From contig JAJOZX010001860.1 of the NCBI GenBank assembly GCA_023014485.1, forward strand, positions 310,001 through 374,000: a stretch of DNA of 64,000 nucleotides, in the 5' to 3' direction. The stretch comes from Bathynomus jamesi. Taxonomy: Eukaryota > Arthropoda > Malacostraca > Isopoda > Cirolanidae. Positions 41,461 to 51,152 of this stretch are shown here, piece by piece; position 1 is the stretch's first letter, and every line of letters starts with the position of its first letter. The notes beneath the pieces are model-generated. The model made no database searches and was not told the DNA's origin. It saw only the letters and a list, made by a program, of their open reading frames with translations. The position numbers were made by a program, and so were the translations under genes.

Positions 41461-43558
41461 CATTATTTGTATTTATGCTGGCGTTTGTGTGATGCTTCTG
41501 GTTGGTCACGCTTTAAATTCGAGCAGAAATCGGCCAGTATAGCACGACTACACTTCCCTTTATATCGGCTCTCCATTGTGGCTATATCCTGGTGGAATCT
41601 CTCCCCGTGTTCATCGCTAACAGCAGATGCGTTTTCCGGAAAGAATGAGAGATGTGAATGCAAAAATGAATTTTCAATGACATCTTACATCCGAGACGTT
41701 GGTATGAGTTGATAAGTTGATCCACAAGTGCAGCATAGTTGTCGTATTTAGTCTTTCCTAGTAGACCGCTGCACACGTTTTTGAATGCATACCAGGCTGC
41801 CAACTCAACCTCATCCATCACGGCTTCAAAGTGTTCGTCTAGCGTGAGTTGGCGAATTTGAGGGCCGACGAATATGCCTTCTTTAATCTTGGCATCACTT
41901 ATTTTTGGGAATTTTTCCTTTAGATATTTGAAGGCAGGCTTATCCTGTTTCAACGCCTTTGCAAATTGTTTCATCAGCCCTAGTTTTATGTGAAGTGGCG
42001 GCAAGACAACCTTTTCCTTTCATACTAATGGTTCGTGAATAACACTGCGAGATCCAGGTGAGGAATTGTCTCGCGGCGGCCATACTGAGCGTGTGTAGTG
42101 TTCAGACCTTGCTCGGCTATCCCACTTGCATAGGAAACACGTGTATTTCGTATAGCCAGTTTGCAATCCATTGAGAATAGCCACAACCTTCAAAACTGCG
42201 CAGTAGGGGGGGGGGTCGAAATTTTGTATTCTTGTTCTACACACTGCTCGGAGTTTCCTTTGGGCCCCTAAACAACATATTGTAATTACACTGCTATGCC
42301 CCCCTTTTTTTAAATTGAAATGAAATTGAAACAAATTCTTTGAATAAAAAAACCTAATAAATGACAAAGATTAAAGTAAATAATGATATAAGTAAAGTTA
42401 AAGTAAGTTATATATATATTATATATATATATAATAAGATCTTTCTCCGTATATTACTTAAAGAATCAATTGAAGCATACTAAAATCAAAATATTCACCT
42501 TAAGAAATTTAAAATCGTAAATTACTGACACCACTGGCCTTTCCATTGGAACACATGTAGCTTTTTTCTCGACTCCAGTACATTCAAAATAAATTTGTCT
42601 GTTTTCGTAACCAATTCTATCTTGTGATGCTTCTGTTACCACATTTACAGCATGTTCTACTCCCTGGCTGTGACAGGGAAAAGTGGTTCATTTCGAACTT
42701 TAAGAAGATCATCATCTGTCAAATTCTGTAAAATAGGTGGAGGGGTGATGGTTTCGTTGTCCCAGTCAATCATGTTAGGATAATCGTCTGCTTCAAAGTT
42801 CAGTGTTTTTGGCAGCTCAAAATTTCTCGCATTGGTGCTCCTAGTTCTTGCTCGAATGATGTGCTGAAGAGCCAGCTCTCTCACCTCTCTTGTGTCTGTT
42901 ATCATTGAGAGTAAGATATTCTCTGGGTGGGCAAAATAGGCGTTATTTCTGAGGACACGCTCCATAATCATCCGATGCTTTTTATCTAAGCCTTTAAGCA
43001 AGTGCATGATATACCAAAAATTAGATGCTCCCTCATTTGCCTTTGGATGAGACTTTATCCAAAACCAGCCTGGAGCGTAAACCAGCATTATAATTTTTAC
43101 TAGGTCTTGGATGTTTTTGTCTGGATTCCGTATAGAGACATATAAGCGCAGGATCCTGTTTGCTCGTGTTAGCCATCTTGCATGATGGAGGGCACCTGGG
43201 GATCTGGTGGCTAACGCTTGTGAGATGCGTCCAGATTGTATGCTAATGCATATTTCATACATATATTTTTGGTCACTGCTGAAACTTTTAACAATATCGG
43301 CCGAAACTTCTTTAATGTTGCCCTCTACAGGGGTATAATCAACTATATCCAGTTTGGTCAAATCCTCGAGGAGTTTATTTCCAAGAGAACCTTTGAAGGT
43401 GTTTGGTCCCGAAGTTTTTCCATCAATTGCTTCAAATACGTGCCTGAAGGGCAGTTCGTTTGCATGCAAAAGGCAAATCAACCACTGTACCAGCCTGTCC
43501 AGATATAATTCAATCAATTTTAGCACTCCGCCAATCCTGCCAGTGTTCACTTGGGTGC

Positions 43559-46500
43559 TAGGGTGTGTCAATTTTGGGGGTGAAATGACTAAATTGAAAA
43601 TCATGTGATTTGGTAGCAATTTAATGTAATCATTTGGCATACAAAATAATATCCTTGCTTCAAAAACAATAAAAAATAACTCCTACCTACATCAATTTTA
43701 ATTAAAAAATTCCATTTTTTCCGTAAATTCGTAACAAAATAACAAATGTGCGCAAGCATCCTATCAACATTTAAAGTGGCAATAAGATATCATGCAGAGT
43801 CTTTATTTGAAAGTAACCAATGCAGTCATGTCCTTCTTTGCTGCGGTTCCTTGACATCAGCATTCGGCTTGCTACTTGCGCTTTGATGTAGCCTTCTCGC
43901 CTCTCGTGACTGTAAACTTGACTAGCTGCTTCTGTGACCATTTTCACACATCTCTCCACACTCTGAGTGTGAGAAGGCCACTTTGGCACTTGCATTGGGG
44001 CCTCTTTAAGTTGTGTTAAATCTTTGTTTGTTATATATGTTGTCAGTGGTGGCTCCAAAACTTCCGAACTCAAGTTAACTAATTCTGACAATTTCGTGGC
44101 ATTGACGTTTATCGGAGGTACCTTCCTCGTCTGAACAGAGCAGTCTCCCAGCTGGTCATCATCTAGTGATGTTCCTCTACGCCTTAGAATGATTTCCACA
44201 GCCTCAGTTCGCTCTTTAGTACATTGGCTGCAGAGTATTGCTTGCAAAACTGCCTCTGGCCTAGCATACCGAGCGGACCTTCTCACCACAGGTAACATGA
44301 TGTCCACCACTACTTTCCTTTGGGTTCTCAGTAGCTGTAATTGAAATAAGATGTGGTTGGGCCCCTCCATCCACATTGAATTAAGTTTTACATTGAACCA
44401 GTGAGGAAGATAAAACCCAATAATAAATTCAACAATCAACATCAAATTCTGTAGCATTTTGCCCTTCAGTGCATGTTTGGAAACCCAAATCCTGCAGAAA
44501 CGAATCGCTGTAGTTAACCAACGACTGTGACTTACGGGTCCAATCTCCGAGCCAGATTTTGAGGCAACTCTCCTGATCTGATTGCTTGAACAATACGATA
44601 AGCGTAAGATTGATCCGTGCTGAGGTCTTTGATAACTTCTTCAGACAACACTGGAAGGGGAGGGCCTACTTCGACCTTTGGAAATTTTGTATTTATTTCT
44701 AATTCCGTTGCTTCATCTAGCATGTTGCCAAGGGGGCCTGACCACTTGTTGTTGCTTTTTGTAGGACCATCAAGTTCCTGGATGAGACGACGAAGAGGTA
44801 GTTCCCCTGTGTGCAAATCACATACAATCCAAACAAGCCTTCTTCCAAGTTTTTTCTCTAAATGCGTCATAACACCGCCCTGCCATCCAGTGTTCACCGC
44901 AGTTGAATCTCCACCAATGGCCTGCAGTGAACTGTCAAGTCTTCTTTCTTGAAGCCAACATATTATTTGATCAGCAATTGCCTCTGCATGTTTCTTGCCT
45001 TCTACTTCTGCTTCAGGAACAAAGTGAAACAAATAGCAGCCACCAGGTTCAGAACACACAGAGTAGTGTTCTTCTTTGATGAGACCGGGAAACTTTCTGT
45101 CCATTCCCTCTACCTCTAGGAGAACTTTTGTGTCATCTCTTCTTCCATCAAACAAAAGGCAAGAGAGACCTTCCTCCTTCAAATCTTTTTCATGCTGATC
45201 AGATATTTCCTTCATTATTTTTTCTTGTGCTCTTCTCATCTTATTATGATCTATCACTAAGGATGTATCCTCTCAGCTGATGAGGCCTGCATCTATCCAA
45301 ACGGCAGTGGCAATCTCTGCAGTCTCTCGTAGCCCCGTATGGTGGCGAATACTGGCAAGGGCAATGTTTGAGATGTCTTTAGTGTTGTATTTCATTCTCT
45401 TCGGCGAAGGTTCAGATGGCATTTTGGAGCTATCATCTGATGTTGCTTCTTTCTGTTCATCTAAAGAGCTTTCAAAGTAGTGAGAAACCTCTTGATAGAG
45501 CTCTTCATCTCTTCTTTTTCTTCCTTTCTTCCCTCTCTCGGATTTTCTCTTTTTTCTTAGCAATAACAATCTGTTTTTTGGTTTCTGAATAATCTGCCAA
45601 ACCAATCTGCATACTTCCTTGGCCTCCTGCCTTTGTTCTCTGTGCCTTTATGAAAGCCAGCTCCAAAACAGGGATCTTCTTCTCACAAGGACAGCGACAA
45701 TCAATGTGAGGGTGAGGTTCTCTTTTGCATGAGGGAGAACAATTGGCTTCAGAACACAACTCTATGGGACACTGGCAGTTAAAAATGTCAAGAAGAGTAT
45801 CAAGTGTGTGCAGAAATTTATTTTTCTTTGCTAGTTTTCCTTTACCAAGTGATGTCTCAACTGCTTTGTGCCACAGCTTTGTTAATTTTAGCTCAATAGT
45901 TCTATACTGATTGAGTACAGGTGGTTTGAATAACACATTAGCTTTTTTCCACTGATGCAGAAGAGGGGGAATCATGTCCCTTATGAGCTCTTTCTCTGTG
46001 TAGTTCCTTCTATCCTTTGTATTTTGTTCACGAAGGAGTAACCCTAGTCTCAGCATGTCTCGCACTGTTGGTAGTTCTGATACGGGAAGCTCCTTGCCTG
46101 TACCGACTAACAGGCTCAAGTGGCATGACGACTGACCTCTTGTCTTCAATTTTGGCATCTTAGGAATATCTGAAAAGAAAGAAAAACATTTAAGTATTTT
46201 ATATCAATTACGATGTTTCAAAGTTTAGTCATTCGATGTTCTAAAATTCAATAAAAAAATATTTCATGGGATTACAACAGAATTAGACAGAAGAATATGA
46301 TGATAATAAATAATTGTAATAATCAATAAATCATACTTACAGTTAAACTGTAGTATTCGTCTAGTAGAATAACTATGAAGTAGGTACAAGAGCAATAACA
46401 GCAAACCACCATCTATGACATCTAAGAGGCAACTGAGGACTGAGAGTGAGGGACAGTTCTATTCATGTTGTGACTTGTACATTGTACAACTATATGACCT

Positions 46501-46737
46501 TGAAAACACTCCATATGCTATCAGTGGGATAATTCTGTGACAGATGAATAGTTAATCAATTTATGTCCTATTATTTAGTAAGAGAGTCAATTTCTGAAGC
46601 TTTAAGGTAAAACTGATGTAGGTAAGGGTTATTTTATTTCATTTTGGTTGGCCAATTTCAAGTTTTGACATGAAAAGACACTATATTTTCACTACCAAAA
46701 TTGATTTGAAAAAAGTTGACAAAATTGACACACCCTA
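43559..46737 (-). mobile_element. Innermost TAGGG-ended transposon
   Basis: TAGGGTGTGTCAATTTT at 43559 and the exact complement AAAATTGACACACCCTA ending at 46737. The 9-bp flanks are CTTGGGTGC (43550-43558) and CTGGGGTGC (46738-46746), one mismatch. The terminal repeat is only about 17 bp before divergence. It sits precisely within the conserved VNTG motif of the related middle gene. The 2733-5176 element has the same ends and the same protein tail. Confidence 0.9.
43771..46158 (-). pseudogene. Inner transposase gene (GGDSTAVNTG family), nearly complete
   Basis: Four minus-strand frames join into about 790 residues. From 46158: MPKLKTRGQSSCHLSLLVGT, then a basic/helical part, and a Cys-rich cluster (CQCPIELCSEANCSPSCKRE, then HIDCRCPCEKK) likely to bind zinc. 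A lysine-rich linker follows. From 45257: CLLFDGRRDDTKVLLEVEGM (first acidic motif), then LQAIGGDSTAVNTGWQGGV, IVCDLHTGELPLRRLIQELD and GPVSHSRWLTTA (after a shift at 44535). The C-terminal part has TKERTEAVEIILRRR, GDCSVQTRKVPPINVNATKL and SHERREGYIKAQVASR. D of FDGR, D of GGDST and a later E are candidate DDE residues (inference). Three frameshifts only, so it is a recent or lightly damaged copy. No named superfamily is assigned with confidence. Confidence 0.78.
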
Positions 46738-48704
46738 CTGGGGTGCCATTGCATAGCAAAGCTTTGAGGGATTCTTCGCTATTAGAATCAACTATAAAAG
46801 TTATTATTTCATCTGCAATACAACAAGCAGTTCCGTTATCTGGAGCTATATGATCCATGTAAACATCACCAGGTTCTTTGACTATTACATAATGTTCTTC
46901 GTACTCCATTCCCTTCTTTGTCTTAGTTTGATCTTTTCTACCATCAAATCCGATGCCTTCAATCTGTGTGTTCTCTGATTTCACTTTGATTATGTTCTTT
47001 TTACCCACACGTATTCTTTCTCTTTCCACTTTTTTCCTATCCAACATATTGGTTTCGTCCAATATTCCCATATCCTTCAAAGCTGCATTTACTATAGCTG
47101 CAGTAGCTCTGTAACTTACACGGTATCTATCTGCTGTTATTGTTAAGTTATCATAAATAATTCTGTTCTGATGGTTTTCTCTCAGCTCAAAATCTGGAAC
47201 AAAGTCAATATCGTCGCTGTCATCATCAATTTCCATGCTCTCATCTTCCATAATATGTAAAGGGTCCAGTTTGCTGGGTGAGGCGACATTCATATCTAGG
47301 CTTATCTTGGCTCTTCTTTCTAATCCTTTAACTCTATCTGGAGTCCTTTTTCTTGCGGAAGTCATTACTCTGTCGATTGGTTCTAGTTGGTTTTTTTCTT
47401 TGTTTCTGCCCCACAAAAGACTCCCACTCAATCATTGGAACTCTAATATCACATCTGCAATCCGTTCGATGTTTTTTTTATCGTAACAAGTAGAAGTGCA
47501 AATATCAAACATTTCATCGAATGTCTCCACCTTCTGCTGAAAACTGTTTTTTCTTTGTTTTAATGGTACTTTATTTAGCTTTGCTGCAGATTCTATCAAT
47601 CGTTCAACTTTTATAGCTATTCCTTCAAATCCTATATGTGGAAAGGAAAACTTCTCCCAAATGGCTTCCACATCTTTAGTGACAATTCTGTAACATTCTT
47701 TTGCTGTTCTAGAACCTTTCAAAATCAGTTTTTCTCGTTTTCTTACCAATAAATAATGCCTAAATACATCAGCCTTTGAAGGAGTGGAGTCATTGAAGGT
47801 GGAAATTCTGCAGGGTGACCAAATGTTGAATTGTGCGTTTTGCTTCTTGTTGCCATGATTTCACTTATTTAGGCCTAGTAGCATTAATAACAAGAAACTA
47901 ATTGTTAAATTCTAGCAATTGAATCATTCAATCTGAATTTAATATAACTCATTTGGAATTAAATCATAACTCATTCAATCATAAACAATCTGAAACTAAA
48001 CAAAAAATGTCACAATAATTTACATAATTCATCTAATCTATCTAAATTAATCTATGTAATCTATTCAATTTATCTAAATAATCTATCCAAATTAATCTAA
48101 TCTATTTAATAAGACTTAATATAATGAATGCATGATTGTCACATTTGGGGTTTATATCTGTGGAGAGAGTAAAATGGGGGGGATGCTATGGAAGGGGTAA
48201 GGGAGGGGTTGCATATACTCATTTTTTTTACAAGATGTTGAGATCATCATTTCCAACTATGTGCATACTGTGGAATTGGAGAAACTCGATTTTTGATATG
48301 TTTCGACCCCCCCCCCCCCCCTACTGAGTGCGCAGATAAGCCATTCATGTTCATTGTATTTTATACAGTCCAGAATAAAAGCAACATTGTCATACGTTTC
48401 TCTCAAGACGACTGAATGAGTGATTGGAACAGAAGGCATTGTGTTCCCATTGTGTAGCAGTACACCCTTAACACTGTACAGAGATGCATCAATGAATAAT
48501 AATCTCCACTGATTCGGTTCATAGCACAAACCCAGAGCATCGAACAGACCATGTATATCAATGCAATAACAAAGATTGTTCTTCATTGTGAAATATCCCT
48601 GCAAATCCAAGGAGCACTTTCGGAATGCTGTAATTCGTACATCTTCCACCAGCACATTCCATTCTTGTAGACGTGAGACCAGCAGTTCACTTTGTTTCTA
48701 CTTC

Positions 48705-49660
48705 CCACTGTTGTTTGGAGAGTTACAGGGTTCAGAGTAAGATTAGGGACTAGTTTCTCCATTATTTTTCAAGTGGAAATAATGGTGTATCTCTCTCTCC
48801 TCCTTTCCAGTGAATATAGGTTAATTTGCGTAATGTTTTCCAGTAATTTAGTTCTTTGCACCCATTGATCTTGCCTGTGAAGCTTCTTTGAATCCCTTCT
48901 AGCTGTCTAATGTCTTCTTTTTTATATGGGCATGTAAGACCAAGCAGTATTCCAATTTGGGTATGATCAGTGTTTACAGTAGAGGAATCATTATATTCTT
49001 GTCCCTTCGTTTAGAGGTTCTCAGTATCTGCCCAGTTATTTTCTTTGCTCTGTTTACTGCTATCTTATTTTGTGTTTCAAATTTCGCATCATCAGTCCCA
49101 ACAAACTCTAAATCTCTTGCTTTAGAATGTGTCTGAATTTCCTGTCCATTTTTGGTATAATATTCCATGGATTTTAGGTCCTCCCTTTTCCCATACCGTA
49201 ACAGCTGAAATTTCTAAGTGTTAAACTTCATATTGTTGTCTTCCATCCACTTGTAGATTCTGTTCATGTCAGTTTGTAGAGATCCTATATCTTCTGGGTT
49301 TCTTATTTTTCTACTGATCTTTGTGTTATTGGCAAAGGATGTTACTCTGCTGTCTCTGGTAACGTCCTCATCTATGTCAGTTAGCATGATTATGAAGAGT
49401 AGTGGAGCTAATACTGTTCCTTGTGGTACTGAGCTGAGGACCTCTGATTCTGATGAAGATACTCCTTGTACTGTAACAACTTGCCGCCGCTCACTAAGGA
49501 AATTATATATCCATTTCCCTACTTTTCCTATTATTCCCATATATTTCAGTTTATGTATTATGATTCCATGGTCACACTTGTCAAACGCTTTGGCAAAGTC
49601 TGTGTACATTACATCATAGTTTTCCTGGTTTAAATACAAATTTATTTCGGTCACACACAG
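48705..49660 (-). pseudogene. CR1-like LINE reverse transcriptase fragment
   Basis: From 49654: VMYTDFAKAFDKCDHGIIIH, KLKYMGIIGKVGKWIYNFLS, VPQGTVLAPLLFIIMLTDID, VTSFANNTKISRKIRNPEDI and NRIYKWMEDNNMKFN, open for 146 codons. Then, after a break, MEYYTKNGQEIQTHSKARDL and NKIAVNRAKKITGQILRTSK. It ends in LERRRERYTI and KLVPNLTLNPVTLQTT near 48720. Same family as 10200-11430. FANN replaces the FADD/YADD catalytic pair in this copy. It abuts the outer transposase gene. Confidence 0.88.
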
Positions 49661-49959
49661 TTAATGCACCTTATCCAATGCAGGTTGTACTATAATAAAA
49701 TAATAATAATAATTTAATATATAAATAAAAATCCTACTTTTTTCTGAGCTTTGATAAATTCCAAGTTTGTTGATGTTGAACTTCCTTCATTAACTGCATT
49801 CATTTGGAATTTTCTTAACCCTGGAAAACATCCTGCAAAGAGAATAGAGTATTTTCAATATAAAAGATTGCTACACATGAAACCTTGGAAGTCCTGTTGT
49901 GCATAGAGTTATGATGACCCTAAAATGCAACTTAAAGCAGTTTCAATAACAAGGGCTTG

Positions 49960-50260
49960 GACTATGATAATAAAAACCCACTCTAATAGACAGAGTTTAT
50001 TTCCACGACAGTTTCATAAAACCCTTTGATAAAAAGTCCTTCTGGTGTCAGGAGAACAGGATCTATCCTATGTGTGAATTTCTCAATGGTCCCTGGACTG
50101 TTTTCCCTCTTGTTTTTGGTTCATTCGTTTTTCTGTATCCACCCGAAGAGGATGCCAGTGGGCATCGAAACTGTCACTGGCATCGAAACTGTCACTGGCA
50201 TCGAAACTGTTGTGGAAATAAACTCTGTCTATTAGAGTGAATTTTTATCATCATATGTTG
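49960..50260. mobile_element. MITE with about 50-bp inverted ends
   Basis: ATGATAATAAAAACCCACTC...AATAGACAGAGTTTATTTCC at the left pairs with GGAAATAAACTCTGTCTATT...AATTTTTATCATCATA at the right. The interior contains three 18-bp repeats. No coding sequence and no clear target duplication. Confidence 0.75.
50160..50213. repeat. Three 18-bp tandem repeats
   Basis: GGCATCGAAACTGTCACT occurs twice perfectly, and a third copy ends in GTTGTGG. Located just inside the right end of the MITE. Confidence 0.9.
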
Positions 50261-51144
50261 ACCTTCACGTAGAAAAGTGAAGTTTTTTGCAAGGGCTTGG
50301 ACCTTTAATCCAAATTAATTATGTAATGCACAGCTCCTGTTGCCCAGCATGAAGGTCCTAGGTTTAACTCCCAATGCCTCATTTATTCATGCCCACCCTC
50401 TCTGAGTGGGGAAATTGGGGTTTCAGACATTATCCATTTTATAGACCTAGCAATGTATAAACAATATTAAAAACAGATTTAACCAAAATATAGCCCAATG
50501 ATAAAATGTTTTAGACTAGGCCTACCTCCAAAGTATAGTAGTAAAAGTAATAAGCAAAACACGCTCAGTAATGGTTTCATCCCTATCATTTTTCTGTTCC
50601 ACAAGTATTTCCATTGTCTTGGGTAAAACATTTCACCTCCTATTTGTATACAATTATGACATAGTTCCTATAGTCCTCCTTTGAAAATCTAAAAAAAAAA
50701 AAAAAAAAAAAAAAAATAAAAGTTCATACAACAGCAATATCTGAGATACTTTAGTTTAATATGGCCACAAATCTTATTCCAAATAGCAAAAAAAAAAGAG
50801 ATCAACAATTTCAGTAGTCATATAGCCGAGCTAAAATTACACAAGCTGCAAACTGCATTTACCTGCAGGGTTTTATATCAGTGGTTAGACTGTCAGCCCA
50901 AGAACTAATCCAGCCTGTCAATGACACTTCTGTCCAGCAACTCCAGAGATCTTCAGCTGCAAATAATTAGGGTAGAATTCATCTTAGGGAAAACCAAAGG
51001 CAATTCTTATGAGTGGAATCCATGATATGTTATAGAGCTTCTAATTTTCTGACTTGCTGTCAAAAAGGAAATGAGTGGAGGGTGGGTTCTGGGTAGCTGA
51101 TGGGTCTAGGTCTTTTGTTAGAATTTCTGAGGATATCAGGGGTT
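50261..51144. other. No gene recognised
   Basis: A 27-bp poly(A) tract at 50691-50717. A GGTCCTAGGTTTAACTCCC block near 50365 is faintly B-box-like but too weak to call a SINE. Confidence 0.4.
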
Positions 51145-51152
51145 ATCTATTC

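Larger units (their letters stand above)
42657..47852 (-). pseudogene. Middle transposase gene (NGTQVNTG copy), split by a related transposon
   Basis: It starts MATRSKTHNSTFGHPAEFP (47852) and shifts frame to STPSKADVFRHYLLVRKREK. A frame change near 47432 is followed by an acidic stretch (MEDESMEIDDDSDD), YDNLTITADRYRVSYRATAA, and GIGFDGRKDQTKTKKG, the first acidic motif. After SLKALLCNGT the gene breaks at 46746. It resumes at 43558 as QVNTGRIGGVLKLIE, then CLLHANELPFRHVFEAIDGK, STRSPGALHHARWLTRAN-like text and TREVRELALQHIIRARTRS, ending at 42657. Alignment with the inner gene (GGDSTAVNTG) shows the motif Asp is Asn here (CNGTQVNTG), so this copy has lost a likely catalytic residue as well as being interrupted. 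Confidence 0.75.
42204..48323 (-). mobile_element. TAGGG-ended transposon nested in the HGERFHQDI gene
   Basis: The left end TAGGGGGGGGGGTCGAAA and the right end, its near complement TTTCGACCC...CCCTA, are terminal inverted repeats with an unusual G11-G15 run. TGCGCAG flanks both sides (42197-42203, 48329-48335), with five extra bases (CTGAG) at the right. Joining across it restores the reading frame of the outer gene. Its own gene is on the same strand and is in turn interrupted by the element at 43559-46737. Without that insert it is about 2.9 kb. Confidence 0.78.
41463..48700 (-). pseudogene. Outermost unclassified transposase-like gene (HGERFHQDI family), split by a 6-kb transposon
   Basis: The minus strand starts near 48700 with KQSELLVSRLQEWNVLVEDV, then CIDIHGLFDALGL, PNQWRLLFIDASLYSVKGVL and EHEWLICA. 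It breaks at the element at 42204-48323. It resumes with VLKVVAILNGLQTGYTKYTC, FLCKWDSRARSEHY, then MPPLHIKLGLMKQFAKALKQ, SDEHGERFHQDIATMESRYK and GKCSRAILADFCSNLKRDQP, ending at 41463. Many arthropod genomes carry this protein as an uncharacterised repeat (family knowledge). D of LFIDAS and E of DEHGERFHQ are candidate catalytic acids (inference). The N terminus is lost against a LINE at 48705. At least two further frameshifts lie in 41580-42020. Confidence 0.7.

Noticed and set aside
50340..50400. Possible tRNA-derived SINE (GGTCCTAGGTTTAACTCCC)
   Set aside because: B-box match is poor and no A box is at the right spacing.
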